DNA from: Muribaculaceae bacterium
GTDB lineage: Bacteria; Bacteroidota; Bacteroidia; Bacteroidales; Muribaculaceae
Assembly: GCA_017620635.1 (NCBI GenBank)
Contig: JAGAUV010000076.1
Coordinates: 1 to 43,230, forward strand
Direction of reading: 5' to 3'
Length of the DNA stretch: 43,230 nt
Shown one piece after another: positions 26,009 to 36,600 of the stretch. The notes under the pieces were generated by a model, which was not told the origin of the DNA, ran no database searches, and worked only from the letters and a program-made list of their open reading frames with translations. The position numbers and the translations under genes are program-made. How positions within the stretch are numbered: position 1 is the stretch's first letter; every line of letters starts with the position of its first letter.

Positions 26009-26662
26009 TTAATTATATAATGTTATTTCGAATTGTAAAGCGCAGTTGGGCGGAATAATGCCCTGTACGCCGTGTTCGCCGTATGCCTTGTCGGCCGGTA
26101 TTGTAATGATGTATCTGCCGCCCCGTTTCATCTGCGTGAGGCCTTCGGTCATGCCCGGTACAAACTGTCCGGCGATGCTGCGCATCGGTTCCTCGCTGTC
26201 GGGAATAGAGTCGAATACCGTTCCGTCGGGCAGGCGGCCTATGTAGCGCATCTCTATTATGTCGGAGCGTTTGATGTTGTCGCCGCTGCCGGGAGTGATT
26301 GTCTCCACCACGACGCCTGATGGCAGTACTGTGGCGCCTTCGGCCTTTGCGGCGGCCTCGAGCATATCCTTGCTTGATGCTATGACGGCTGCGTTAGCCG
26401 CTTTGTCGATAAGCTCGAAAGCCCTGTCCTGCGCGAGCGAGTCGTAAGGCTGTGTTATCTCCTGTGCGATAAGGCGTAGCACTGCGGCGGAGTCGATTTC
26501 TATGCCTGTGGCGCGGACATCGGCGAGGCCGTTGTTGTAGGCTACCTTGAACTGCGATGCGAAGAACACCGCCACGGCGCGCTCAAGCGAATCGGCGGCG
26601 ACGGTCTGAGCTTTAGCACCCAGCGCCGCAAGCATGACGAGTAGCAGACAGATATGTCTCAT
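26009..26662 (-). CDS. Divergent FKBP-type peptidyl-prolyl isomerase, exported
   Basis: The start is placed at the ATG at 26662, whose A is shared with the stop of the upstream gene. This gives a clean signal peptide (MRHICLLLVMLAALGAKAQ) and 217 residues, against an unlikely 53-residue N-terminal extension. The FKBP domain occupies the C-terminal ~105 residues: MRYIGRLPDGTVFDS retains Tyr and Phe-Asp. The pocket residue usually Trp/Phe after VIPG is Met (FVPGM), and the Phe in the middle strand is replaced. Catalytic activity may be reduced; a chaperone role is possible. Confidence 0.8.
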   Translation of the reverse strand: MRHICLLLVMLAALGAKAQTVAADSLERAVAVFFASQFKVAYNNGLADVRATGIEIDSAAVLRLIAQEITQPYDSLAQDRAFELIDKAANAAVIASSKDMLEAAAKAEGATVLPSGVVVETITPGSGDNIKRSDIIEMRYIGRLPDGTVFDSIPDSEEPMRSIAGQFVPGMTEGLTQMKRGGRYIITIPADKAYGEHGVQGIIPPNCALQFEITLYN

Positions 26663-27291
26663 TATGCTTTGGGATTGACTTCGAGAAGCTCTACGTCGAA
26701 GATAAGAGTCTGGTTGGGGCCGATCACGCCGCCGGCTCCCTGAGGTCCGTAGGCAAGCTGCGAGGGTATGAACAGACGCCATTTTGATCCGGGTTTCATG
26801 AGCTGCAGGGCCTCTACCCATCCGGGTATTACCTGAGTGACTCCGAAGGTGGCAGGCTCGCCGCGCTCTACCGACGAATCAAATACGGTGCCGTCGATCA
26901 GTTTGCCGGTGTAGTGTACCTTGACTGTGTCGCTTGCCTTGGGGCTGTCGCCGGCGCCTTCGGCAATTACTTCATACTGGAGACCCGAGGGGAGCACCTT
27001 TACTTCCTCGCGCTTTCCGTTGTTGTCGAGGAAGTCTTTTCCGGCTTTGGCGTTGACCTCTGCCATGGCGCTTGCCTGCTCTTCCTGTTTTTTCTGGAGC
27101 TCGGTAAAGAAGGCCTGTATTGTGGCTTTGGCTTCGTTGTAGCTCATTTTGGGTTCTACGCCCTCGAATACGGCAGCGACGCCGTCGGCAAAATCCTGTA
27201 CCTGTATCGATTCGATACCAGAACTGCGGAAGTTGTTGCCCATGCTGAGACCGAGAGCATAGCTCAGACGGTCAAATTCTTTGTTGTCCAT
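26662..27291 (-). CDS. FKBP-type peptidyl-prolyl isomerase, cytoplasmic or unsignalled
   Basis: The 209-residue protein lacks a signal peptide. Its N-terminal helical region (~1-100) resembles the FKBP_N dimerisation part of Mip/FkpA proteins and contains KKQEEQASAMAEVNAKAG. The FKBP domain (~115-209) has VHYTGKLIDGTVFDSSVERG, VIPGWVEALQLM and AYGPQGAGGVIGPNQT, with the active-site Tyr, Phe-Asp, Phe, Val-Ile and Trp all present. It is the first gene of the three-FKBP run. A folding role is expected. Confidence 0.88.
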   Translation of the reverse strand: MDNKEFDRLSYALGLSMGNNFRSSGIESIQVQDFADGVAAVFEGVEPKMSYNEAKATIQAFFTELQKKQEEQASAMAEVNAKAGKDFLDNNGKREEVKVLPSGLQYEVIAEGAGDSPKASDTVKVHYTGKLIDGTVFDSSVERGEPATFGVTQVIPGWVEALQLMKPGSKWRLFIPSQLAYGPQGAGGVIGPNQTLIFDVELLEVNPKA

Positions 27292-27348
27292 GATGTTTAT
27301 GTCAGTTGTTAATTATCAAAGAAATAACAAATAATGCCGCGCCGAAGT

Positions 27349-29136
27349 TTAATCGAGCTTCAGAACGGCCAGGAACGCCTTCTGGGGCACTTCGACCGAT
27401 CCGATCTGCTTCATGCGCTTCTTTCCTTTTTTCTGTTTTTCGAGCAGTTTGCGCTTGCGCGAGATATCGCCGCCGTAGCACTTTGCCGTCACGTCCTTGC
27501 GGACAGCCTTGATGGTCTCGCGAGCGATGATCTTGGCTCCGATAGCCGCCTGCACGGCGATGTCGAACTGCTGGCGCGGTATCAGTTCCTTCAGTTTCTC
27601 GCACATACGGCGGCCGAATGTCACGGCATTGTCGACGTGCGTGAGTGTCGACAGCGCATCTACGCTTTCGCCGTTGAGGAGTATGTCGAGTTTGACGAGC
27701 TTGCTCTCGCGGAAGTCGTGGATATGGTAGTCGAACGACGCGTAACCCTTCGATATGCTTTTGAGCTTGTCGTAGAAATCGATGACTATCTCGCCCAGCG
27801 GCATGTCGAAGATCAGCTCCATGCGGTTGCCCGAGATGTACTCCTGCTTCACGAGCTCGCCACGCTTGCCCAGGCAGAGGGTCATGATAGGGCCGATAAA
27901 CTCGCTTGTGGTAATCACTGAGGCCCTGATGTACGGCTCCTCGATGTGGTCGATGAGCGTAGGATCGGGGAGGCCCGAGGGATTGTGCACTTCGAGCATA
28001 TCGCCGCGTTTGTCGTAGACGTGGTAGCTTACGTTGGGCACGGTGGTAATCACGTCCATGTCGAACTCGCGGCCGAGACGTTCCTGTATGATCTCCATAT
28101 GGAGCAGACCGAGGAATCCGCAGCGGAATCCGAAACCGAGGGCCTGCGACGATTCGGGCGAGAATGTGAGCGAGGCATCGTTGAGCTGCAGTTTCTCAAG
28201 CGAGGCACGGAGGTTCTCGAAGTCCTCGGTCTCGATGGGATATACGCCGGCGAAGACCATAGGCTTCACTTCCTCGAAACCGTCTATGGCTTCCTTGCAC
28301 GGGCGGCCGACATGGGTAATGGTGTCGCCGACGCGAACCTCGCGGCTGGTCTTGATGCCTGATATTATGTAGCCTACGTTACCGGCCGACAATTCCTTGC
28401 GCGGCTGCATGTCGAGCTTGAGTATGCCTATTTCGTCGGCGTGGTATTCTTTTTCGGTCGATACGAACTTCACGAAATCGTTGGTGCGTATTGTGCCGTT
28501 CACTATCTTGTAGTAGGCGATAATGCCGCGGAAGGGGTTGAAGACCGAGTCGAAGATAAGAGCCTGCAGAGGCGCCGACGGATCGCCCTCAGGTGCCGGC
28601 ACACGCTCCACGATTGCACGGAGGATATCTTCGACACCCTGTCCGGTTTTGCCGCTGGCGCGGATGATTTCCTCGCGTTTGCAGCCTAAGAGGTCGATGA
28701 TCTCGTCCTCTACCTCTTCGGGATTGGCCGATGCGAGATCGCACTTGTTGAGCACGGGTATGATCTCGAGATTGTTGTCGATGGCCATGTAGAGGTTCGA
28801 TATTGTCTGGGCCTGTACGCCCTGCGAGGCGTCGACGATGAGCAGAGCGCCCTCGCAGGCGGCTATTGAGCGCGACACCTCGTAGGAGAAATCGACGTGT
28901 CCCGGAGTGTCGATAAGGTTGAGGGTATACTGTTCGCCGTCGAGGGTGTACTCCATCTGTATGGCGTGGCTCTTGATTGTGATGCCACGCTCACGCTCGA
29001 GATCCATGTCGTCGAGAACCTGAGCCTCCATGTCTTTGGCTGCGACAGTATTTGTATATTCAAGCAGACGGTCGGCCAGTGTCGATTTGCCGTGGTCGAT
29101 GTGTGCTATTATGCAGAAATTGCGTATTCGTTTCAT
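27349..29136 (-). CDS. lepA: Elongation factor 4 (LepA GTPase)
   Basis: The 595-residue product is full length for LepA. The G-domain motifs are [14 protein letters not shown] (G1), ERGITIKS (G2), [12 protein letters not shown] (G3) and [10 protein letters not shown] (G4). Downstream are the EF-G-like domains II, III and V and the LepA-specific C-terminal domain ([19 protein letters not shown] in part). It binds the ribosome and aids translation under stress, possibly by back-translocation or by aiding subunit biogenesis. It is divergent from rsh across a shared promoter region, and its 3' end faces the first FKBP gene at 57 bases. Confidence 0.97.
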   Translation of the reverse strand: MKRIRNFCIIAHIDHGKSTLADRLLEYTNTVAAKDMEAQVLDDMDLERERGITIKSHAIQMEYTLDGEQYTLNLIDTPGHVDFSYEVSRSIAACEGALLIVDASQGVQAQTISNLYMAIDNNLEIIPVLNKCDLASANPEEVEDEIIDLLGCKREEIIRASGKTGQGVEDILRAIVERVPAPEGDPSAPLQALIFDSVFNPFRGIIAYYKIVNGTIRTNDFVKFVSTEKEYHADEIGILKLDMQPRKELSAGNVGYIISGIKTSREVRVGDTITHVGRPCKEAIDGFEEVKPMVFAGVYPIETEDFENLRASLEKLQLNDASLTFSPESSQALGFGFRCGFLGLLHMEIIQERLGREFDMDVITTVPNVSYHVYDKRGDMLEVHNPSGLPDPTLIDHIEEPYIRASVITTSEFIGPIMTLCLGKRGELVKQEYISGNRMELIFDMPLGEIVIDFYDKLKSISKGYASFDYHIHDFRESKLVKLDILLNGESVDALSTLTHVDNAVTFGRRMCEKLKELIPRQQFDIAVQAAIGAKIIARETIKAVRKDVTAKCYGGDISRKRKLLEKQKKGKKRMKQIGSVEVPQKAFLAVLKLD

Positions 29137-29152
29137 CGGAGTATATTTAGTG

Positions 29153-29184
29153 CAAAATTACGCAAAATAGCCTGAATTACCAAA
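29153..29184 (-). promoter_or_regulatory. Bacteroidetes-type promoter of lepA
   Basis: On the minus strand TTTG (29181-29184), a 20-base spacer and TAATTTTG (29153-29160) form the consensus, with the -7 box 17 bases before the lepA ATG. Confidence 0.7.
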
Positions 29185-29262
29185 TTCGTGACAATTCCCC
29201 GGATATTCTGCGAGCCGGTGTAGTAACTTTGCAAAAAATTATTAGCGTATGAGCTCTTATTT

Positions 29263-29293
29263 TTTGTATTTTGAGCGAAATGTGCTAAATTTG
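29263..29293 (+). promoter_or_regulatory. Bacteroidetes-type promoter of the rsh operon
   Basis: TTTG at 29263-29266, 19 bases, TAAATTTG at 29286-29293, then the rsh ATG at 29324. A second -7-like element, TAACTTTG, lies upstream at 29224-29231 without a clear -33 partner. Confidence 0.7.
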
Positions 29294-29323
29294 TAGTTAA
29301 TTGGCAAAATTAGAGCTATTCCT

Positions 29324-31582
29324 ATGGATACAACCGCACGCCTCAGTCCCGAACAGGAAGAAAAGATGATACAGGACGCTTTCGATGAGCTTCTTGACGG
29401 ATATCTGCGCAGTAATCACCGCAAGAAGGTCGAGATCATAGAGCGTGCTTTTCTGTTTGCCAAAGAGGCTCACAAGGGCGTGCGCCGTCGCTCCGGCGAG
29501 CCGTATATCATGCACCCTATAGCCGTCGCCCGTATAGCTTCGCGCGAGATAGGCCTGGGGTCCACGAGCATATGCGCCGCCTTGCTCCACGATGTGGTGG
29601 AGGATACCGACTACACCGTAGAGGACATAGAGCAGCATTTCGGTCCCAAGATAGCTCAGATCGTCGACGGTCTCACAAAGATTTCGGGCGGTATTTTCGG
29701 CGACAAGGCGTCGCTGCAGGCCGAAAACTTCCGCAAGCTCCTGCTGACCATGAGCGAGGATATACGTGTGGTGCTCATCAAGATGGCCGACCGCCTGCAC
29801 AATATGCGCACACTCGGTAGCATGGCGCCCAACAAGCGCTATAAAATAGCCGGCGAGACGCTTTATATCTATGCTCCGCTGGCTCACCGTCTGGGCCTTT
29901 TCGCTATCAAGACCGAGCTTGAGGATCTCAGCTTCAAGCATGAGCATCCGGATATCTACCGCGATATACAGGCCAAGATACAGGAGAGCGAGGCCCGACG
30001 CTCGGCGGTGTATTCCGATTTCTCCGAACCTATCAAGCGCAAGCTCGACGAACTCGGCATAGAATACGACGCAAAGGCGCGTCTGAAATCGATCTATTCG
30101 ATATGGCGCAAAATGGAGACCAAGCATCTGCCCTTCGAGGAGGTGTACGATCTCTATGCCATGCGTATAATCTTCAAGTGCGACGACCAGAGCAAGGAAA
30201 AGGCTATCTGCTGGAGCATCTATTCGGCCATCACGGACCTTTACCAGCTCCACCCCGGCCGTACGCGCGACTGGATCGTGACGCCCAAGGCCAACGGATA
30301 TCAGGCTCTCCATCTTACCGTCATGGGTCCCGACGGCAACTGGATAGAGGTGCAGATACGCTCCGAACGCATGGACGAGATAGCCGAGAAAGGTTTCGCG
30401 GCCCACTGGAAGTATAAAATCGGCGAGGGAGACGAGGAGTCGGAGCTCAACGCATGGCTCAAGACCATCAAGGATATTCTTGACAACCCCGAGCCTAACG
30501 CGATGGACTTCCTGAGTACGCTCAAGCTCAACCTCTTCGCCACCGAGATAGTGGTGTTCACACCTTCGGGCGAGCTTATCACGCTGCCCTCGGGCGCAAC
30601 GGTCCTCGACCTTGCATTCCATCTGCATTCCGAAATGGGCATGCACAGCATCGCCGGCAAGGTCAACCACAAGCTCGTGCCTCTTCAGACCGAACTTAAG
30701 AGCGGCGACCAGGTGGAGGTGCTGACTTCAAAGACTCAGGTAGCGCTGCCCGAGTGGGAGAACTTCATGGTTACGGCAAAAGCACGTACCCGTCTGCGCA
30801 AAGGCCTCAGGGCGCTGCGGCAGCCTGTGATAGTGAAGGGCAGCGAGATGCTGTCGACATGGCTAATCGACAATGATCTGCCCGACAACAACAAGGTGGT
30901 GACAAAGCTCCTTGGCATATTCCATGTCGCCAACCGCGACGCGCTCTGCTATGCCCTCGGCGCCGAGGAGCTTGTGCTCGGCGACTTCCTGCTCAAGCCT
31001 CTCCGCAAGGCTGCAGGGCTCGAGGAGAAAGGCATCATATCCAAGCTCATCACGATAGGCAAGAAGGTAGTGCCCGGCACGGTCAAGGCATCGTCGGCCG
31101 ACAGCAAGACCGAGGCGCAGCCTGTGAATACAAAACATATCTACAAGCTCCACGCCGATGCCGACGGCACAAATTTCCGCATATCGGAATGTTGCAGCCC
31201 CATACCGGGCGACGATGTCCTCGGTTTTGTCGCTGACGACGGCGAGGTGGAGATACACAGCCTCGACTGTCCGCGCGCACAGATGCTCAAGGCCACCTAT
31301 GGCTCACGCATAGTGGCTACCGAGTGGGATACCGACGGCGAGCAAAAATTCCTTGCCCACATACATATAGAGGGCATAGACCGCCACGGCATATTGCAGG
31401 AGATAACCCAGCTGATATCCAATCATCTCGGCATAGATATGCGCAAACTCGAGATCGAGGCCAGCGACAAGGTCTTTCACGCCGATCTGTGGGTAAGGGT
31501 AAGCGATGCCGATGTGGTCAACGACCTCTGCAACCGTACCAAGTCGATACAGGGCGTATCTGTCGCCTCAAGAATTAATTAA
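29324..31582 (+). CDS. Bifunctional (p)ppGpp synthetase/hydrolase (Rsh/SpoT type)
   Basis: The 752-residue protein has all the long-RSH domains. The HD hydrolase (~50-180) keeps MHPIAVARIA and LLHDVVEDTDYT. The synthetase (~235-370) has RTRDWIVTPKANGYQALH, with a basic RXRD pattern like the bifunctional RXKD class rather than the acidic RelA form. The TGS domain is at ~405-465 and a C-terminal ACT domain at ~670-750. It makes and degrades the stringent-response alarmone in response to starvation, binding the ribosome. It is the first gene of an operon with a c-di-AMP phosphodiesterase gene 18 bases downstream. Both activities are inferred from motifs. Confidence 0.94.
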   Translation: MDTTARLSPEQEEKMIQDAFDELLDGYLRSNHRKKVEIIERAFLFAKEAHKGVRRRSGEPYIMHPIAVARIASREIGLGSTSICAALLHDVVEDTDYTVEDIEQHFGPKIAQIVDGLTKISGGIFGDKASLQAENFRKLLLTMSEDIRVVLIKMADRLHNMRTLGSMAPNKRYKIAGETLYIYAPLAHRLGLFAIKTELEDLSFKHEHPDIYRDIQAKIQESEARRSAVYSDFSEPIKRKLDELGIEYDAKARLKSIYSIWRKMETKHLPFEEVYDLYAMRIIFKCDDQSKEKAICWSIYSAITDLYQLHPGRTRDWIVTPKANGYQALHLTVMGPDGNWIEVQIRSERMDEIAEKGFAAHWKYKIGEGDEESELNAWLKTIKDILDNPEPNAMDFLSTLKLNLFATEIVVFTPSGELITLPSGATVLDLAFHLHSEMGMHSIAGKVNHKLVPLQTELKSGDQVEVLTSKTQVALPEWENFMVTAKARTRLRKGLRALRQPVIVKGSEMLSTWLIDNDLPDNNKVVTKLLGIFHVANRDALCYALGAEELVLGDFLLKPLRKAAGLEEKGIISKLITIGKKVVPGTVKASSADSKTEAQPVNTKHIYKLHADADGTNFRISECCSPIPGDDVLGFVADDGEVEIHSLDCPRAQMLKATYGSRIVATEWDTDGEQKFLAHIHIEGIDRHGILQEITQLISNHLGIDMRKLEIEASDKVFHADLWVRVSDADVVNDLCNRTKSIQGVSVASRIN

Positions 31583-31600
31583 CATTATGTCGAGTATCAG

Positions 31601-33625
31601 ATGAAGAACAGTATCCTCAATAAAATACTTATCGCCCTGGGCGCCCTGATAGTGATTGTCTATTTCTATCCGCACCCCGAGGCCAACCGCTTCAACTATG
31701 AGGAAGGGCGGCCGTGGAACTATACCAAGCTGATAGCACCCTTTGACATACCTATCCATGCCGACTCGGCGACGCTGATGGCGGCCCGTGATACGCTCGA
31801 TGCTCATTTCGTGCCTATCTACGAGCTCAACCAGCTGCTCATCGACACTATCATCGACCGCCTGCCTGAAGGCCAGTCGCCGCAGCTGCGGCGTCAGCTC
31901 GGCTCGGAGCTCCGCAAGATATATGCCTCGGGCGTGGTGGACATGAGCACCAAGGACGAGATCGCCGAGCACCGCCTGCCGAAAGTGAGGATACTCGACA
32001 AGAACGTGCTCAGCGAGATGTCGACATCGGGCTTTACCTCGCCGCGCGACGTGTATCTGTACCTCGATTCTGTAATTACCGACAGCGTACTGCACCAGTA
32101 TTTCGTAAGAGCCAACCTGCAGAACATACTGCTCCCTAACTATACACGCAACGAGGAAGAGAGCCGCCGCCTCTATGAGTACGACTATCTTACCCTTACC
32201 GCCGACAGGGGCATAATACTGCAGGGACAGACCATAATCGATAAAGGCGCCATAATAAGTTCGCAGGACTTTACCAACCTCCAGACCTACGAACACATGC
32301 TGCACCAGCTCGACAACAATCAGAACCAGAGCAAATGGCTCATGCTCCTTGGCCAGATACTTTATGTAGGTCTGCTGCTGGCCTCCATGCTGCTCTACTT
32401 CCACTTCTTCGCGCCCGACGTATACGACAATCTCCGTAAGCTGACGTTCATGTTCAGCCTTGTCACGCTCTTCTTCCTTGTCGGAGTCGGCCTCAATTAC
32501 TTTGTGGCCCAGGGCGTGTACATAGCGCCGATGATGATAGTGCCGATACTCGTGATGGTGTTCTTCGACGGCCGCACGGCGCTGTTCGTGACAAGCATCC
32601 TGACGCTCATATGCGCCGGCGTCACGGCATTCGCCCTTGAGTTTATCTTCCTCCAGAGCTGTGCCGCTGTTGCTGTGGTCTTCTCTCTCGGCGAGCTAAG
32701 CCGCCGCTCGCAGCTCCTGCGCACATCGGCGATAGTCATGATAGCCTACTTCGCCTCCTATGTCGCTCTCGATCTGCTGATGAACGGTTCCTTCGAGGGC
32801 TTTACGTGGCGTATGATGGCCTTCCTCGCTGTCAATGCCGCCCTTACGTCGATGGCCTACATACTTATGTTTGCCGTAGAGCGCATGTTCGGCTTCATTT
32901 CGGTCGTTACCCTCGTGGAGCTTGCCGATATCAATACGCCTATCCTGATGCGGCTGTCGAACGAGTGCCCAGGCACTTTCCAGCACTCGATAGCCGTGAG
33001 CAACCTCGCCAGCGATGCCGCCGCACGCATTGGGGCCAACGTACAGCTCGTGCGAGCCGGTGCCCTCTATCATGACATAGGCAAGATCATGAACCCGGCC
33101 TTCTTTACCGAGAACCAGCACGGAGTAAACCCCCACGATGCCCTGCCGCCCGAACGCAGCGCGGCTATAGTCATCAACCATGTTGCCGACGGCCTGCAGC
33201 TTGCCGACAAGGCCGGTCTGCCGGAGATAATACGCAGCTTCATCTGCGAGCATCACGGCCGCGGCATGGCCAAATATTTCTATATCACATACTGCCGCCA
33301 GCATCCAGACGAGGACGTGGACAAGACGCCATTTACCTATCCCGGCCCCAATCCACAGAGCCGCGAGACTTCTGTGCTGATGATGGCCGATTCGGTAGAG
33401 GCCGCCTCGCGCTCGCTCAAGGAGCATACCAAGGAAGCTATTACCGAGCTTGTCGACAGAATCGTTGACGGCCAGATAGCCGACGGCCTGCACAACGAGT
33501 CGACATTGGAGTTCCGCGATGTCAACAAGATCAAGGAAGCTTTCATAAAGCGCCTTATGACGATCTATCATTCGCGCATAGCTTATCCGACAAGCCCCAA
33601 ACCGGCCGAAAATCACAATAATTGA
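31601..33625 (+). CDS. PgpH-type seven-transmembrane HD phosphodiesterase (c-di-AMP class)
   Basis: The 674-residue protein has a TM segment at residues ~7-22. An extracytoplasmic domain of the 7TMR-HDED type follows to about residue 240, then seven hydrophobic helices (WLMLLGQILYVGLLLASML is the first). The cytoplasmic HD domain has its metal-binding motif in LYHDIGKIMNP near residue 490, with HHGRGM further on. Known members hydrolyse cyclic-di-AMP to pApA, and (p)ppGpp inhibits the Listeria enzyme. It starts 18 bases after rsh, so both second-messenger enzymes probably come from one mRNA. Its stop overlaps the TTG at 33622, an alternative start of the next gene. Confidence 0.9.
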   Translation: MKNSILNKILIALGALIVIVYFYPHPEANRFNYEEGRPWNYTKLIAPFDIPIHADSATLMAARDTLDAHFVPIYELNQLLIDTIIDRLPEGQSPQLRRQLGSELRKIYASGVVDMSTKDEIAEHRLPKVRILDKNVLSEMSTSGFTSPRDVYLYLDSVITDSVLHQYFVRANLQNILLPNYTRNEEESRRLYEYDYLTLTADRGIILQGQTIIDKGAIISSQDFTNLQTYEHMLHQLDNNQNQSKWLMLLGQILYVGLLLASMLLYFHFFAPDVYDNLRKLTFMFSLVTLFFLVGVGLNYFVAQGVYIAPMMIVPILVMVFFDGRTALFVTSILTLICAGVTAFALEFIFLQSCAAVAVVFSLGELSRRSQLLRTSAIVMIAYFASYVALDLLMNGSFEGFTWRMMAFLAVNAALTSMAYILMFAVERMFGFISVVTLVELADINTPILMRLSNECPGTFQHSIAVSNLASDAAARIGANVQLVRAGALYHDIGKIMNPAFFTENQHGVNPHDALPPERSAAIVINHVADGLQLADKAGLPEIIRSFICEHHGRGMAKYFYITYCRQHPDEDVDKTPFTYPGPNPQSRETSVLMMADSVEAASRSLKEHTKEAITELVDRIVDGQIADGLHNESTLEFRDVNKIKEAFIKRLMTIYHSRIAYPTSPKPAENHNN

Positions 33626-33648
33626 GCTCGGCCGGCGTTAAATATCTG

Positions 33649-36600
33649 ATGCACGCCCGGTTTATACGTATAGCAGGCTTGGTTGCCGCCGCAATCATAG
33701 TGGCGGCGATGGTGGCGTGTACGCCCAACAAGAACAATGCCGCCACTCGCAACTATCAGGCGTTCATAACCCGATACAACGTATACTACAACGGCGACAA
33801 GCATTATAAAGAGACGCTTGCCGATATGGAGGGCAAGTATGAGGACGATTTCTCGCGCCGGCTCTACATGCACCCCGTCGAGGCCAAGGACGATCCGTCG
33901 GCGCCGCAGCCGTCGGGCGATTTTACCCGGTCAATAGAGAAGGCACAGAAGGCCATACAGATACGCTCGATAAAAAAGAAGCCCAAGGTCAAGGGCAGCC
34001 GCAACAGCGCCAAAAACAAGGAATGGCTGCGCCGCGAGGAGTATAATCCTTTCCTGCACAACGCATGGATGATGATGGGCCGCAGCCAGTACTACAACGG
34101 CGATTTTCTGGGCGCGGCATCGACCTTTTTCTATGTCAGCAAGCATTTCAAATGGCTGCCGGCCACTGTGACCGAGGCAAGGCTGCTGCAGGCGCTCAGC
34201 TATGTGTCGATGGGCTGGCAGTACGAAGCCGAGGTAATACTGACACGCATCACACAGGACGAACTGGTAAACAACCGCCTCCGCAAGCTCTACAATTTTG
34301 TGTATGCCGACTTTTACCTTCATGCCGACAATTATGCCGATGCCATCCCCTTCCTCGAGGCTTCGGTCAAGGGAGCAAGGGGAGCTCAGAAGACACGTCT
34401 GAATTTCCTTCTCGGGCAGGTGTATCAGCTCGTCAACCGCCCGACAGAGGCCTATAAGGCATTCTCTGCGGCCGGCTCGTCGTCGTCGGCTCCTTACCGC
34501 ACCAAGTTCAATGCGCGCATCAAGCAGAGCGAGGTATATCAGGGATCGGATATAGAATCGGAGGTCAAGGCCCTGCGCCGTATGACGCGCTACGACCGCA
34601 ACAAGGAATATCTCGATCAGATATATTACGCCATAGGCAATCTCTACCTGTCGCACGGCGACACCGTAAAGGCCATGGAGAACTATGAGCTCGCCAACGA
34701 GAAATCGACCCGAAACGGCATAGACAAGGCCATCAATCAGGTGCGTCTGGGCGAGCTCTACTTCCTGCGCGGCAATTATGAGAAGGCCCAGCCCAACTAC
34801 TCCGAGGCTGTGCCGCAGCTGCCGGAGACATATCCGGGCTATGCTGACATAAAGCGCCGCAGCGATGTGCTCGACGAGCTGGCGGTGTATTCGCAGAATG
34901 TCAATCTGCAGGACAGCCTGCTGCGTCTCGCCGACATGAGCGAGGAGCAGCGCAACAAGGTAATAGAAAAGATCATAGAGGAGCTTAAGGAGAAGGAGAA
35001 AAAAGAGGCCGAGGAAGCACGCCGCGAGGAATATCTCGCCAACGAGGCGGCTCAGGGCAACAAGCTTCAGGACAACTCCACGCAGTCCTTTGTCATAAAC
35101 AGCGACAATTCGTGGTACTTCTACAACACGGCGACCCGTAATGCCGGCAAGACGGAGTTCCAGAAGCGCTGGGGCTCGCGCAAGCTCGAGGATAACTGGC
35201 GCCGTCGCAACAAGGCCTCGTTCAATACCGACGATTTCGCCTCGGGCGAGGAGGAAGGCACCGAAGATGTGCCGACAGGCGATGAAGGCGGCGAGGAGCA
35301 GACCGAACCGGTCGACACGGCCGCTGCCGCACGTGCCGCGGATCCACACTTCCCCGAGTACTATCTTGCGCAGATACCCATGACCGAGGCCGACAGGATG
35401 ACCTCAAACGATGTAATACAGGAGGGCCTGTACAATATGGGCGTGATACTCAAGGACAAGCTCGAGGACTTCACGGCGTCGAAGCGTGAGTTTGACCGTC
35501 TGCTTGCCGACTACCCCGATAACGTGTACCGTCTGGATGCATATTATAACCTCTACCTCATGGCCGTGCGCCGCGGACTTACAGCCGAGGCCGAGCGCTG
35601 GCGACAGCTTATCATCAGCGACTTCGCCGACTCGAAGTACGGCGTGGCCATGAAGGATCCACATTATTTCGACAATCTGCGCGATATGGACCGCCTGCAG
35701 GAGAATCTGTACGCCGAAACCTACGAGGCTTATCTCGACAACCGCAATGCCGATGTGCATGCGGCCAACAAGCGGATGCAGAAAGAGTATCCGCTGAGCA
35801 AGATCATGCCTAAATTCATGTTCCTCGACGCTCTGGCTTATGTGACCGAAAAGGATGCGGAGTCATTCAAGTCGACACTGCGCGAGCTCCTTGACCGCTA
35901 CCCCGACACAGACCTCACGCCGATAGCGTCGGCATGGCTCAAGGGCGTGGCTCAGGGCCGCGAGCTGCAGGCCGGCAGCGACGGCAATATACGCGGCATG
36001 ATATGGGACCTCAGGCTTACCAACGATACGACTGCGACCGAAGCCGAGGGCATGGCACAGTTCGAGCTCAATCCCGATGTCGGGCAGACGCTTGTGTTTA
36101 CTTTCCCCACCGACAAGGTGTCGAGCAACGCCCTGCTTTATGATATCGCCCGTCATAACTTCAAGTCGTTCGTCGTGAAGGATTTCGATATAGAGCAGAT
36201 GAACTTCGGCCGCCTCGGCATGATCATAGTCCGCGGCTTCGCGAACCAGGCCGAGCTCGACCACTACCGCAGTGTCATGGCCTCGTCGGGCGAGTTCAGG
36301 CTTCCGGCCGGAGTGCGCCCGATAGCCATAAGCGAGGACAATCTGCGGCTGCTGTTCGAGCAGGGACGCTCGTTCGAGGAATATTTCAGATACCTCGAGG
36401 AACAGAATTATATCGACGCCCAGGCCGATCTGCTTGCCCCCGAGGAGATAGAGACACTCGAAGAGGCTGAGGAGAAAAGCGATGAGCCTCCCGTCGCTCC
36501 GGAGAGCCCGGACGAAACAGAGAGCCCGGACGACATAGAGATACCGGCCGACAGCGCGGCCTCGGCAGAGCCTGTTGTGCCCGATACGGTGTCGGTGGTG

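Noticed and set aside
29297-30670. Minus-strand frame of about 457 codons opposite rsh
   Set aside because: rsh has all expected domains on the plus strand; the antisense product has no family resemblance.
33931-35349. Minus-strand frame of about 472 codons opposite the SprE-like gene
   Set aside because: The plus-strand TPR protein is well supported, and the opposite product shows only biased composition.
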